Notes: generated from the letters alone by a model not told the origin. DNA of 64,000 bases from Haliotispira sp965263485 (GCA_965263485.1 CBDHHO010000004.1:1116001-1180000); one strand, 5' to 3'; shown: positions 51,358 to 60,953, counted from the stretch's first letter. Made by a program: numbers and translations.

Positions 51358-52428
51358 GGGCACCTCTAAAAATCCAGCACTGGGCAAATCACAATTATTC
51401 AATTACAATACAATAATATTGGAGGATCATTATGATTGAAATGACAAGTGAAATAATATATCAGGATGTAGAACGTACAAATCCTTTTATATTCGAACTT
51501 TAAAAATCTATCGATTGGATAGAATCTCAGAAACTATTTCTCAACATATCCCTAAAAAGAAAAATAATTCTGGAAGGCCAAGATTCCCTGTCTCCCAAAT
51601 GTTGCGCATTCTCATCCTTCAGGAAACCTACAACCTCTCTGATGATGCCATGGAGGTCCAAATCAAGAAAATATTGTAGACGCCAGCTTTGTCAAAGTGC
51701 CTGTGCAGCGCAATACCAGAGCAGAAAACCAGCAGATCAAAAATGATGAAATCCCTCCATCATTCAAGGAAAACGAGAATAAAATGAGGCAAAAAGATAC
51801 GGATGCAAGGTGGACAAAGAAAAATAGCAAAAGCCACTACGGATACAAAAATCATATTGCAACGGCGACTAACGAGCAGTTTAGCTTACGAAGTAAGTGC
51901 AGCTAATGTGCACGACTCACAGGTGCTTGCAGCTATTTTGAGGCGTCACGCAGATATATGGGGATAGTGCGTATCGAAGTGAAAAGATAACAAATGCACT
52001 ACGGAAGAAAGGTGTGAGGAACTTTATTCATCACCGAAAATATCGAGATACTTCACTTACAGAGAAGCAATTAGAAAGTAACCGCCGCAAGTCAAAGACC
52101 CGGGCGAAAGTGGAGCATATATTTGCATGGTTTCGCAATTGCATGAATAGGGGATTAGAGTTGCGATGTATAGGGATAGATCGGGTAAGGTTTCGTATGG
52201 GGTTACGAAATACTGTGTATAATATGTTAAAATATATTTCAATTACAGCATAATAGTGGATAATTGTATCTAAAATGCTGTAAATAATGATTTTTTTATG
52301 TAAATTCTAATTTTATTAGAATTTATTGATCGTAATTAATCTGGATCCAACTATTTTTTGTGCTATTTTGTTATGATTAAGGAAGGATTTTTGATTTTAC
52401 ATCGCAATGCCGATTTTTAGAGGTCCCC
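51358..52428. mobile_element. Family-1 element ends bracketing a decayed IS5-family copy
   Basis: GGGCACCTCTAAAAAT opens at 51358 directly in a CRISPR repeat and GATTTTTAGAGGTCCCC closes at 52428. Flanks are TTAA and TTGA. Between them is a transposase pseudogene and AT-rich sequence without genes (52254-52410). Most simply, an IS entered a family-1 element, or two element copies recombined around it. IS terminal inverted repeats were not identified. Confidence 0.7.
51432..52253 (+). pseudogene. IS5-family transposase remnant
   Basis: Pieces of one transposase in several frames: YRLDRISETISQHIPKKK and MLRILILQETYNLSDDAMEV, then VDASFVKVPVQRNTRAENQQ, KNSKSHYGYKNHIATATNEQ, and GVRNFIHHRKYRDTSLTEKQ, RAKVEHIFAWFRNCMNRGLE. 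The order matches an IS5-type DDE enzyme (DASFV, the HYGYKNH region and the final VEHIFAWF). An internal deletion joins the first two parts and frameshifts separate the rest, so it is inactive. Confidence 0.85.
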
Positions 52429-53030
52429 TTGAGAATCGCAGCTTGTACTACTGGGCCAAAGCCTACGCCGGCCAGCTTTCTGAGGGCAGTAAGTACAGCA
52501 AGCTCTACCCAGTCATTTGCATTAACATACTGGACTTTGAGCTCCCAAGGCTGGAGAAAGTCCACAGCCTGTTTCTCATCCAGGATCAGGCCCCGCCACA
52601 CCGCATCCTCAGCGAACACCTGATGCTGCACTTTCTCAACCTGGGGGCACTTAAGCAAGGGAATCAAAGCACAGCCGTGGCCCAGGAGCTGCGCAACTGG
52701 CTCGAATACTTCAACAAGGAAGGTACCGACATGAAAGGACTGCAAACAATCCTGGAGCAGGACCAACACATCGCCGAGGCCCACCACCTCTACCAAAGCT
52801 TCACAGCCAACGATGAAATGCGCCAGCGCTACGAAGCCCGGCAAAAATTTCTACACGACATAGCCAGTCTCAAAGAAGACAGCTACGAAGAAGGCCGGGA
52901 GAAAGGTCGGGAAGAAGGTTTGCAGAGGGGGCGTTTAGAGGCAGCTAGGACTATGCTTGCCGAAGGCCTGCCTATTCAATCTATTGCAAAGTTTACAGGT
53001 CTTTCTGAAGAAGAAATTCAGAAATTGTAG
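52429..53030 (+). pseudogene. Rpn-family nuclease, N-terminal catalytic part missing
   Basis: About 200 residues remain: YYWAKAYAGQLSEGSKYSKL, VICINILDFELP, then the helical tail LKEDSYEEGREKGREEGLQR and the end GLPIQSIAKFTGLSEEEIQK. The segment with the PD-(D/E)xK residues is absent and the repeat-element end abuts the break; the frame runs from the element (IFRGPL) into the gene. It is a relative of the intact gene at 6.3 kb. Confidence 0.82.
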
Positions 53031-53072
53031 GCCTTGGCCACGCGATGCCTAAGTTCAGGCGAGAGATGCACC

Positions 53073-53092
53073 ACTTTTTAGAGGTTCCCTAA
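53073..53092. repeat. Family-1 element end
   Basis: CACTTTTTAGAGGTTCCC directly after the Rpn remnant. The following 53093-53200 holds no gene that I can support. Confidence 0.5.
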
Positions 53093-53200
53093 TGTTCGCA
53101 ATGCTTTCGAATGTCGATTCCACTGCCGACGAAATGCGGCACTCAGCTCAGCACTTCGTGGGGCGGTCTCTGCACAAGTCCCGGCGGAGGCGCAGTGCGA

Positions 53201-56131
53201 TCAGCTGCCTGGGGGTGCTTCTCTCCTGTTTCCGGGCAGTGGAAGTTCCAGCGGTTCGTTTGCTTTGCCCATTTTACTCAACTGACTGCACTGAATGTAA
53301 ACCGTGGCATCCCCTCCCAGCTCTAGACGCAGCAGGCTGCCTTTCGGGATCTTTTCGGTTAGCAGGTGCCGGGCCAGCGGGTTGTAGATAAAACGTTGGA
53401 TCAAACGCTTTAGCGGGCGGGCACCAAAGTCCGGTGAATAGCCCTCTTCAACCAGCAGGCTTTCCAGCCGGGTGCCAATTTCAATTTGCAGGTGCTGTTG
53501 TGAGAGCAACTGGTACACCTGAGCCAGTTGCAGACGCACGATCTGACGAATTTCCTGCGGTCCCAACAGATTAAAGTAGATGATCTCATCAAGGCGGTTG
53601 AGAAATTCCGGTTTCAGGCTGCGCTGCAACAGAGCCTGTGCTTTGGCCAGAGCCTCCTGTCGGCCATTCTGTGCCCGCAGGTACTCATTGCCCAGATTGG
53701 AGGTAAAGATAATAACACAGTTGCGAAAGTCTACCGTGCGCCCCTGACCATCAGTGAGGCGGCCCTCATCCAGCACTTGCAAGAAGGTGTTCAGAACTTC
53801 GGGATGGGCTTTTTCCATCTCATCGAGTAGCAGCAGGCTGTAAGGCTGGCGGCGCACACGTTCGGTGAGCTGGCCACCTTGTTCATAGCCGATGTAGCCC
53901 GGAGGTGCGCCGATCAGACGGGCCGTGCTGTGTCGCTCGCCGTACTCACTCATGTCGAGGCGAATTAAATTACCGCTCACCGCGCCGCTCAGAATAGAAC
54001 CGGCTGCGGGATCAGGGCCTGCGCCCTGATTTGTCCCGCTCGCAGAGGGGGCGGCAAAGAGTTGTTCGGCCAGGGCCTTGGCCAGCTCGGTTTTGCCAAC
54101 TCCGGTGGGGCCGAGGAAGAGGAAACAGCCCAGTGGCCGGGACGGGTCGGACAAGCCGCTCTTGCTGCGCTGAATTGCCTGGCTCACGGCTTCTATTGCC
54201 GGACGCTGGCCCTTGACTCGTTGCTCTAGGTACCGGTCCAATTGCAGAAAACGCTGGCGCTCGGACTCCAGCATGCGCTCGACCGGGATGCCGACCCAAC
54301 TGGAGAGCACGGCGGCCACTTCGGCTTCGCCGACCTCTTCGCACAGCAGTGAAACTTCAGAGAGTAAGTTTGGGGGCGGAGAGTCTTTTGACCGGGGTTC
54401 CCGCGGCTCTTCCCTCTGTGCCGGATCCACCCTCTCGGCCTCTCCGACCGGGTGGGTGGGCTGCTGGTGTTCTTCGAGCTGCTCCAAGTGCTGTCGGGCC
54501 TCGGGGAGCTCTTTGTATTTGATGCGTGAGGCTTGTTCGTAGTGTCCGGAGCGTTGCTGTTCTTCGAGCTGCTGGCGGAGGATTTCGATGCGTTCCTTGG
54601 CACTGCGCAGCTCCTCCATGTGGCCCCGTTCTTTCTGCCAGCGAGCATAGATGCCATCGCGCTGCTCGCGCAGGCTTTGCAGTTCGCGCTCCAGCGCACT
54701 GAGCTGGGTCTGCTCGTCGGAACTCAACTGCTTACTGCGGCTGCCTTGGCTCTTGATCGAACAGATTTCCATTTCCTTCTGCGCAATGCTGCGGTCCAGC
54801 TGGTCCAGCACCAGAGGCTGGCTCTCCAGCTCGCTCTTGACCCGGCTGGCAGCCTCGTCAATCAGGTCAATGGCCTTGTCCGGGAGAAAGCGGTGTGGGA
54901 TATAGCGCGAAGAGAGGTGCAGCGCAGCAACCAGAGCATCGTCGCGGATGCGCACACCGTGATGCAGCTCGTAGCGTTCCTTCAGGCCGCGCAGGATGGC
55001 CAAGGTCGCGCCCTCGTCCGGTTCGTGCACCAGCACCGGCTGGAAGCGGCGCTCCAAGGCACTGTCCTTTTCGATGTGCTGACGGTACTCGTTGAGGGTG
55101 GTGGCACCGATGCAGTGCAACTCACCGCGCGCCAAGGCTGGTTTGAGCAGATTGGAAGCATCGGTGCTGCCCTCAGCCGCGCCGGCTCCCATAATGGTGT
55201 GCAGCTCATCAATGAACAGGATGATTTGCCCCGCATGGTTCTTCAATTCGCTGATGAGGCCCTTGAGACGCTCTTCGAATTCGCCGCGGTACTTGGCACC
55301 GGCCACCAGCGCACCCATGTCCAGGGCCAGCACTCGTTTGCCTTGCAGGGAGTCGGGCACATCGCCGTCAAGAATGCGTTGGGCCAGGCCTTCAACGATG
55401 GCTGTCTTGCCCACCCCCGGCTCGCCGATCAATACCGGGTTGTTCTTGGTGCGGCGCAGCAACACCTGTATGCAGCGCCGGATCTCAGCGCCCCGCCCGA
55501 TCACCGGATCGAGCTTGTGTCCGGCAGCCAGAGCACTGAGATCCTGGCAGAAGCGTTGCAGAATATGGGCTCCAAGGCCTTCTTTTGCCTCATTCGGGGA
55601 ATCTTCTTTTGTGCCACCACCTTCTCTCCCCGCACCGCTGTTGCGGCCTTCCCGGATTTCTGCCAGTCTGTTTTTGAGTAGTCGGTAATCCCATCCTGCC
55701 AGGGCGACCAGGCCCAGGGCTCCCGAGTCCTCCCCGTGCCTGGGCTCGGCCGGGTGAGCCGGGTGGGGCAAGTGGGCCAGGTGGGCCAGGGAGAGCACGA
55801 TGTGTTCGTTGCCAACAAAGTGATCGCCCAGTTGGCGGGACTGCTGCTCGGCGTTTTGCAAGATTGAGCCCAACTCGAAGTCCGCCTGGATTTCGTTGTT
55901 TGCAGGCGCGCTGCCGCGCGTCAGCCGGGCCATTTGTTCGCGGGCCTGTGTCAGCAGAATTTCCGGGGCATAGCCGCAGGAGTCGAGCCAGTTCCGGGCC
56001 AGACTCTCGCCACTGAGCAGGCTGATGAGCAGATGCAGGCCCCCGACTTGGGTGTGCTGTTCTTCAACGGCCAGATTCGCGGCATTCTGCAGGGTATCGC
56101 GGCAGTTTCGGGTGTACTGTTCCATGTCCAT
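53201..56131 (-). CDS. clpB: Chaperone ATPase ClpB
   Basis: About 976 residues, longer than the usual 860. N-terminal Clp repeat domain (AANLAVEEQHTQVGGLHLLI), first AAA+ module with GEPGVGKTAIVEGLAQRI and IILFIDELHTIMGAG, the coiled M-domain (LERELQSLREQRDGIYARWQ), and second AAA+ module with GPTGVGKTELAKALAEQL, LLLLDEMEKAHPEVLNTFLQ and LKPEFLNRLDEIIYF. The presence of the M-domain separates it from ClpA/ClpC. It unfolds aggregates with DnaK. Extra length comes from low-complexity inserts: LAHLPHPAHPAEP in the N-domain, a Pro/Glu-rich insert after the M-domain and an Ala/Gly-rich insert in the second module. Confidence 0.95.
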   Translation of the reverse strand: MDMEQYTRNCRDTLQNAANLAVEEQHTQVGGLHLLISLLSGESLARNWLDSCGYAPEILLTQAREQMARLTRGSAPANNEIQADFELGSILQNAEQQSRQLGDHFVGNEHIVLSLAHLAHLPHPAHPAEPRHGEDSGALGLVALAGWDYRLLKNRLAEIREGRNSGAGREGGGTKEDSPNEAKEGLGAHILQRFCQDLSALAAGHKLDPVIGRGAEIRRCIQVLLRRTKNNPVLIGEPGVGKTAIVEGLAQRILDGDVPDSLQGKRVLALDMGALVAGAKYRGEFEERLKGLISELKNHAGQIILFIDELHTIMGAGAAEGSTDASNLLKPALARGELHCIGATTLNEYRQHIEKDSALERRFQPVLVHEPDEGATLAILRGLKERYELHHGVRIRDDALVAALHLSSRYIPHRFLPDKAIDLIDEAASRVKSELESQPLVLDQLDRSIAQKEMEICSIKSQGSRSKQLSSDEQTQLSALERELQSLREQRDGIYARWQKERGHMEELRSAKERIEILRQQLEEQQRSGHYEQASRIKYKELPEARQHLEQLEEHQQPTHPVGEAERVDPAQREEPREPRSKDSPPPNLLSEVSLLCEEVGEAEVAAVLSSWVGIPVERMLESERQRFLQLDRYLEQRVKGQRPAIEAVSQAIQRSKSGLSDPSRPLGCFLFLGPTGVGKTELAKALAEQLFAAPSASGTNQGAGPDPAAGSILSGAVSGNLIRLDMSEYGERHSTARLIGAPPGYIGYEQGGQLTERVRRQPYSLLLLDEMEKAHPEVLNTFLQVLDEGRLTDGQGRTVDFRNCVIIFTSNLGNEYLRAQNGRQEALAKAQALLQRSLKPEFLNRLDEIIYFNLLGPQEIRQIVRLQLAQVYQLLSQQHLQIEIGTRLESLLVEEGYSPDFGARPLKRLIQRFIYNPLARHLLTEKIPKGSLLRLELGGDATVYIQCSQLSKMGKANEPLELPLPGNRREAPPGS

Positions 56132-56281
56132 ATTTGGAAAATACACATCTTTGCGAGCTTGCGGCAACTGTTTTCAACGACTGCGCAGGAGCGAGCTTCT
56201 TGCAGAGTTTTGCCTGTGGCGCGATTTGCGCGAAAGCTCTGTCGTGCCACAACTTTTTTGCGGAGAATAAAATATTGGCAT

Positions 56282-56342
56282 GAAGGGCCGCTCCAAAAAT
56301 TCCAGTTTCGCGCTGAGCGGCGATCTTTTTAGAAGTTCCCTT
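56282..56342. repeat. Family-1 element remnant upstream of clpB
   Basis: GGGCCGCTCCAAAAATTCC, TTTCGCGCTGAGCGGCGATC and TTTTTAGAAGTTCCC. About 60 bp, both ends diverged. Confidence 0.6.
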
Positions 56343-56345
56343 TAG

Positions 56346-56854
56346 CAGCTCTCACGAAGCGATACCATTTTCAAAACTTCACGTCCGAAAGCCGAGGCGG
56401 TCAAAGTTTCGGCTTTCGGACAGTTAGCCGCCCAATTTGTTGCTTTTTTTCGTATAAATTATCATAGTAATAATATATAGATTGTTTTATATAAATATTT
56501 ATAAGGTATTATTTTTTATTATAATCCTAATTCACTTGCCCTGCTTTTTTTACTGTCTGGCATGAATTTTTCTGTGGTTTTTTGGCGAAACTTCGCTTGA
56601 CAGTTTGTTCCCTGCTCTTATCATGGCCATCAACATATTGTATGTTTTGTGCGTAGAACCACTAAAATACCACAATATGCTGTGGTATCTATTGTCTGAT
56701 TTATTCCGGCTTTTCCTAGAATGATCAGATGGGTCGAAGCCCTCCAATTTGCCTCCTCATTCGAGGGGCTTGGCTGCGGTGCGAAAAGATCCGTATTATT
56801 CTCGCAATAATTTGCTATTTGTACATTACTTGCGCATATTTTTTTGGGGAGCTT
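56346..56854. other. Long AT-rich leader region of nrdA
   Basis: About 500 gene-free bases. It holds GCCGAGGCGGTCAAAGTTTC followed by an inverse-related TTTCGGCTTTCGGAC stretch, a very AT-rich block at 56450-56530 and a candidate NrdR site at 56670. An open frame from 56729 into nrdA is not considered coding because the real start has a good RBS. Confidence 0.5.
56670..56685. promoter_or_regulatory. Candidate NrdR box ahead of nrdA
   Basis: CCACAATATGCTGTGG is a near-perfect palindrome resembling the NrdR consensus (ACACAATATATTGTGT-like); with flanks, ATACCACA and TGTGGTAT are perfect arms. A weak half-like TTTTGTG lies about 25-30 bases upstream, where a second box would be expected. NrdR represses ribonucleotide reductase genes when dATP is high. 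Confidence 0.5.
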
Positions 56855-59290
56855 ATGCTGGTTGAAAAGCTAAGCGAGCTTGATGAGCTACGGCAGGACG
56901 CAAGCAGGATTCTGATTAAAGACAGTGACTCGTGCGAGTATCCCCTCGATATTGAGTTCCTGCAGCGCATCGTTGATTATGCTGTGCAGGGTCTGCCCCA
57001 TGTCAGCGGACAACAGGTGCTGCGCGAAACCCTGCGCAGCCTGTATCAGGGCATTCCCGCTTCCGAACTGCACACTGCATTGCTGATCAGCAGCCGCACA
57101 CTGGTGGAACAGGAGCCGGACTACAGTTATGTCACGGCACGCCTCTTGCTGCATAAGCTCTTCGCCGAGGACATTTCCCAAGCCTATGACCTAGAGCCCA
57201 TTGACCTCTCCGAGGATGCTGTGCTGGCGCAGATCTACCGCCAGGTGTTTTTGGCTTATATTCCCAAGGGCATTGAGGCCGAGCTGCTGGATCCGGCACT
57301 CTTGGAACGTTTCGAGCTGGACGAACTGGCCTGGACGCTGGATCCGGGGCGCGATTTGCAGTTCCAGTACCTCGGCCTGCAGACCCTCTATGACCGTTAC
57401 TTTCTGCACCAGGACGGAATGCGTCTGGAGCTGCCTCAGATCTTTTTCATGCGGATAGCGATGGGTCTGGCACTGAACGAGGCTGAGCCGACTGCCAGAG
57501 CCATCGAATTCTACCGCCTGATTTCCAGCTTTGACTACATGACTTCGACCCCGACCCTGTTCAATGCGGGCACTCTTCGTTCCCAGCTCTCTTCCTGCTA
57601 CCTGACCACGGTGCCGGACGATCTGGACGGCATCTTCGGCGCGATTCACGACAATGCCATGCTGTCCAAGTGGGCCGGAGGCTTGGGCAACGACTGGACT
57701 CCAGTGCGGGCCATGGGCTCGCACATCAAGGGAACCAATGGTCGCAGCCAAGGCGTGGTGCCCTTTTTGAAGGTAGTCAACGATACTGCTGTGGCGGTCA
57801 ACCAGGGAGGCAAGCGCAAAGGCGCGGTCTGTGCCTATCTGGAGGCCTGGCACTTGGACATTGAAGAATTCGTTGAGCTGCGCAAGAACACGGGCGATGA
57901 CCGGCGCCGCACCCACGATATGAACACCGCAATCTGGGTGCCGGACCTGCTGGTCAAACGCGTACAGGAAAACGGCCCTTGGCTGCTGTTCTCGCCCTCG
58001 GATGTGGGCGATTTGCACGATCTTTGTGGTCGTGACTTCGAAGCGCGTTATGCCCGATACGAGCAGCAGGCCGCCGCGGGCGAACTGCGCCACAAAAGGC
58101 TGGAAGCCGTCACCCTGTGGCGCAAGATCCTCTCAATGCTATTTGAGACCGGACACCCTTGGATGACCTTCAAGGATGCCTGCAACCTGCGTTCGCCGCA
58201 GCAGCATGTGGGCCGGGTCCACTCGTCCAACCTCTGCACGGAAATCACTTTGAATACCAGTGCCGAAGAAATCGCCGTGTGTAACCTAGGCTCGGTCAAT
58301 CTGGCGGCACACGTAGCAGATGGCCAATTGCAGCGCGAGAAGCTGCGCCGCACAGTGCACACGGCGCTGCGCATGCTCGATAACGTGATTGACATCAACT
58401 ACTACGCAGTGGACAAGGCGCGGCACAGCAATCTGCGCCACCGCCCGGTCGGTTTGGGGATGATGGGCTTTCAGGATGCCCTCTACCAAATGGGTATTGC
58501 GTTCAGTTCCGAGCAGGCCGTACAGTTTGCCGACACCTCGGCTGAGCTGCTCTCTTACTATGCGATTGAAGCTTCCTGGCAGCTGGCCAGGCAGCGTGGA
58601 GCCTATGAGAGCTTTGAGGGCTCACTGTGGAGCCGAGGCATATTGCCGATCGACAGTATCGAGCTGCTGGCCCGGAGCCGCGGCGAAGCTTATCTGGAGC
58701 TGGATCGCAGCGCAGACCGGGAACTGGATTTGGATTGGGATTCCCTCCGGAGAAAAGTGCGCAGTGGCATGCGGAATTCAAATGTGATGGCGATTGCGCC
58801 CACGGCCACGATTTCCAATATTGTTGGGGTCAGCCAGTCCATTGAGCCGACTTTCCAGAATGTCTATGTCAAGTCGAATCTCTCGGGTGAATTTACTGTG
58901 GTCAATCGCTACTTGGTTGATGAACTAAAGACTCTGGGACTGTGGGACCAAGTCATGATCGAAGAGCTCAAGCGCGATGACGGGAGCGTGCAGAGCATCG
59001 CGCGCATCCCCGCCGAACTGAAGCAGCGCTATCAGACTGCATTTGAAATGGAGCCACGTTGGGTAATCGAAGCGGCGGCCCGGCGCCAGAAGTGGATTGA
59101 CCAGGCCCAGTCGCTCAATATTTATATGGGTGCTGCCAGCGGCAGGAAGATCGACTTGACCTATCGCATGGCTTGGCTGCGCGGTTTGAAGACTACATAT
59201 TATTTGCGTGCCTTGGCCGCCACGGCGACCGAAAAGTCCACCGTGAGCAGCCGGGAATTAAATGCAGTACAGGTCTTTGATCCCGATTGA
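56855..59290 (+). CDS. nrdA: Class I ribonucleotide reductase large subunit, lacking its own C-terminal Cys tail
   Basis: 811 residues that reduce ribonucleoside diphosphates. GGGGAGCTT precedes the ATG. N-terminal helices (PLDIEFLQRIVDYAVQGLPH) look like a degenerate ATP-cone. Active-site Cys in LSSCYLTTVPDDL and EIAVCNLGSVNLA, radical-site NLCTEITL (Asn-Cys-Glu), and the radical-transfer Tyr pair in LKTTYYLRALAAT are present. The protein ends AVQVFDPD with no CxxC tail. Normally the chain continues to a Cys pair that thioredoxin reduces. That tail is encoded 134 bases later in a different frame. Confidence 0.95.
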   Translation: MLVEKLSELDELRQDASRILIKDSDSCEYPLDIEFLQRIVDYAVQGLPHVSGQQVLRETLRSLYQGIPASELHTALLISSRTLVEQEPDYSYVTARLLLHKLFAEDISQAYDLEPIDLSEDAVLAQIYRQVFLAYIPKGIEAELLDPALLERFELDELAWTLDPGRDLQFQYLGLQTLYDRYFLHQDGMRLELPQIFFMRIAMGLALNEAEPTARAIEFYRLISSFDYMTSTPTLFNAGTLRSQLSSCYLTTVPDDLDGIFGAIHDNAMLSKWAGGLGNDWTPVRAMGSHIKGTNGRSQGVVPFLKVVNDTAVAVNQGGKRKGAVCAYLEAWHLDIEEFVELRKNTGDDRRRTHDMNTAIWVPDLLVKRVQENGPWLLFSPSDVGDLHDLCGRDFEARYARYEQQAAAGELRHKRLEAVTLWRKILSMLFETGHPWMTFKDACNLRSPQQHVGRVHSSNLCTEITLNTSAEEIAVCNLGSVNLAAHVADGQLQREKLRRTVHTALRMLDNVIDINYYAVDKARHSNLRHRPVGLGMMGFQDALYQMGIAFSSEQAVQFADTSAELLSYYAIEASWQLARQRGAYESFEGSLWSRGILPIDSIELLARSRGEAYLELDRSADRELDLDWDSLRRKVRSGMRNSNVMAIAPTATISNIVGVSQSIEPTFQNVYVKSNLSGEFTVVNRYLVDELKTLGLWDQVMIEELKRDDGSVQSIARIPAELKQRYQTAFEMEPRWVIEAAARRQKWIDQAQSLNIYMGAASGRKIDLTYRMAWLRGLKTTYYLRALAATATEKSTVSSRELNAVQVFDPD

Positions 59291-59367
59291 GGGATGGCCC
59301 CGATGCGAAGGCCTGAGCTTGGGGAACTCATGGATAGGACAACAAGTAAAATACACAGGTACCCTTA

Positions 59368-59412
59368 GGAAAGCACAAAAGGGGAAAGCACAAAAGGGAA
59401 AAGCACAAAAAG
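59368..59412 (+). repeat. 15-bp tandem repeat between nrdA and its tail ORF
   Basis: Three near-identical units of GGAAAGCACAAAAGG. The last leads directly into the AAGGAGAAGG ribosome binding site of the tail ORF. A GGTACCCTTA scar just before it resembles a family-1 element end. Confidence 0.8.
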
Positions 59413-59423
59413 GAGAAGGAAAC

Positions 59424-59564
59424 ATGCTGGATTGGGACAATAATTTGATCGACATGGAGCAGGGGAATGACTTTGTCAATGTTACTGAAGACCATATGAG
59501 AAACCACGAGTGGGAAGTGAAATACTGCATGCTGAACGACCCCGACTGTGAGGCCTGCCAGTAG
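59424..59564 (+). CDS. Separate C-terminal tail of NrdA with the redox Cys pair
   Basis: A 46-residue ORF with AAGGAG ten bases before its ATG. It begins MLDWDNNLIDMEQGNDF and ends VKYCMLNDPDCEACQ. The C-S/M-x-x-x-P-x-C-E-A-C-Q ending is the usual terminus of many class I NrdA chains, whose last CxxC shuttles electrons from thioredoxin to the active site. It is in frame 3 while nrdA is in frame 2, so it must be translated on its own unless a frameshift joins them. Either it works in trans as a small redox carrier, or the enzyme is crippled. It lies between nrdA and nrdB in the same direction. Confidence 0.8.
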   Translation: MLDWDNNLIDMEQGNDFVNVTEDHMRNHEWEVKYCMLNDPDCEACQ

Positions 59565-59565
59565 A

Positions 59566-59649
59566 GGGCCCAGACCTCAGGGGGCATTCTCGCTCGCTCT
59601 TTTGAAACGAACAGCTTCGCAAGAAGAGCGGGTTGTTAGAGGTTCCCGT
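59566..59649. repeat. Family-1 element remnant before nrdB
   Basis: Contains CTCGCTCTTTTGAAACGAAC and AGCTTCGCAAGAAGAGCGGG, ending TTGTTAGAGGTTCCC. It fills the spacer between the tail ORF and nrdB. Confidence 0.65.
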
Positions 59650-59675
59650 ATTCAACTATCGAAAGGGAGGAAGAA

Positions 59676-60929
59676 ATGTTAGAACCGGATACTACTTCAC
59701 CAAGTGCTCCGAACGGGCAGAACTACGAAATACTACTGAACACGAAAGGTTCTGCGCCCCTAGTGACGGGACAAGCAAGTGAGCAACTGGCCGAAGACCT
59801 TGCCAAGATTGCCGAGCTGGGGGGCATTGTCGGAGGTACCAGCCGCATGGCCGAGGCTGAGGCCACCTTGGCCACTTTGGATGTCTGTGCTGACCTGGCT
59901 GAATCCAGCGGCTTTGAGCGAGTGCGAGTCGATGACAAGGCTATGATCAATTGTCGTGCCGACCTCAACCAGCTGGTGCCCTTCAAGTACGACTGGGCCT
60001 GGCAGAAATACTTGGACGCCTGTGCCAACCACTGGATGCCGCAGGAAATCAACATGACCAGTGACATTGCCTTATGGAAGAGTGGCGAGCTGAGTGAGGA
60101 CGAGGAGCGCATCGTCAAGCGCAGCCTGGGTTTCTTTTCGACTGCGGATTCGCTGGTGGCCAACAATCTGGTACTGGCCATCTACCGTCAGATTACCAAT
60201 CCTGAATGCCGCCAGTATCTGCTGCGCCAGAGCTTTGAAGAGGCCATCCACACCCATGCGTACCAGTACATCATCGAATCGCTGGGCATTGACGAAGGTG
60301 AAGTGTTTAACATGTATCACGAAGTACCTTCAGTGGCGCGCAAAGCCGCATGGGGCCTACACTATACTTCCAGCCTTTCCGATTCGGCCTTTATCACCGG
60401 CACGAGTGAAAATGACCGCAAGCTGCTATCGAACCTGATCGCCTATTACTGTGTGCTGGAAGGTATCTTTTTCTACTGTGGTTTTGCCCAGATACTGTCG
60501 ATGGGCAGACGCAACCGCATGACCGGCACCGCCGAGCAGTTCCAGTACATTCTGCGTGATGAGTCGATGCATCTGAACTTTGGCATCGACATGATCAATC
60601 AGATCAAGCACGAGAATCCGGAGCTGTGGGATGAGAGCATGAGGGAGGAAGCGGCCAGCCTGATTCTGCAGGGCATGAGCCTGGAGGTTCAGTACGCGCG
60701 CGATACCATGCCACGCGGAGTACTGGGCATGAATGCCGAAGTGATGGAAGAATACCTGAAGTTCATTGCCAACCGGCGCTTGCAACAGATTGGCCTGAGA
60801 GAAGAGTTCAGCAGAGTGCAGAATCCCTTCCCCTGGATGTCGGAGATCATGGACCTGAATAAGGAAAAGAATTTTTTCGAAACCCGTGTCACCGAATATC
60901 AGGTGGGCGGAGCCCTGCAGTGGGATTAA
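59676..60929 (+). CDS. nrdB: Class I ribonucleotide reductase small subunit
   Basis: A 417-residue di-metal radical protein. AAAGGGAGG precedes the start. First ligand Asp in NMTSDIALWKSGEL, then SFEEAIHTHAYQYIIESLGI with Glu, His and a Tyr at the radical position, and later LEGIFFYCGFAQILSM and RDESMHLNFGIDMI with the last Glu/His ligands. Overall it resembles chlamydial-type small subunits, but those have Phe at the radical site, whereas Tyr is present here, so a tyrosyl-radical enzyme is expected. The N-terminal 75 residues are an extra region rich in small residues. Partner of nrdA upstream. Confidence 0.94.
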   Translation: MLEPDTTSPSAPNGQNYEILLNTKGSAPLVTGQASEQLAEDLAKIAELGGIVGGTSRMAEAEATLATLDVCADLAESSGFERVRVDDKAMINCRADLNQLVPFKYDWAWQKYLDACANHWMPQEINMTSDIALWKSGELSEDEERIVKRSLGFFSTADSLVANNLVLAIYRQITNPECRQYLLRQSFEEAIHTHAYQYIIESLGIDEGEVFNMYHEVPSVARKAAWGLHYTSSLSDSAFITGTSENDRKLLSNLIAYYCVLEGIFFYCGFAQILSMGRRNRMTGTAEQFQYILRDESMHLNFGIDMINQIKHENPELWDESMREEAASLILQGMSLEVQYARDTMPRGVLGMNAEVMEEYLKFIANRRLQQIGLREEFSRVQNPFPWMSEIMDLNKEKNFFETRVTEYQVGGALQWD

Positions 60930-60953
60930 ATACGGGATGAGAGATGTACGAAA

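Noticed and set aside
56729..56854. N-terminal extension of NrdA with a membrane-like helix
   Set aside because: No RBS at 56729, very AT-rich leader DNA, and a good GGGGAG site before 56855.
59676..60929. NrdB as a class Ic (Mn/Fe, Tyr-less) enzyme
   Set aside because: The sequence resembles chlamydial small subunits, but the radical position has Tyr (EAIHTHAY), so the class Ic hallmark is absent.
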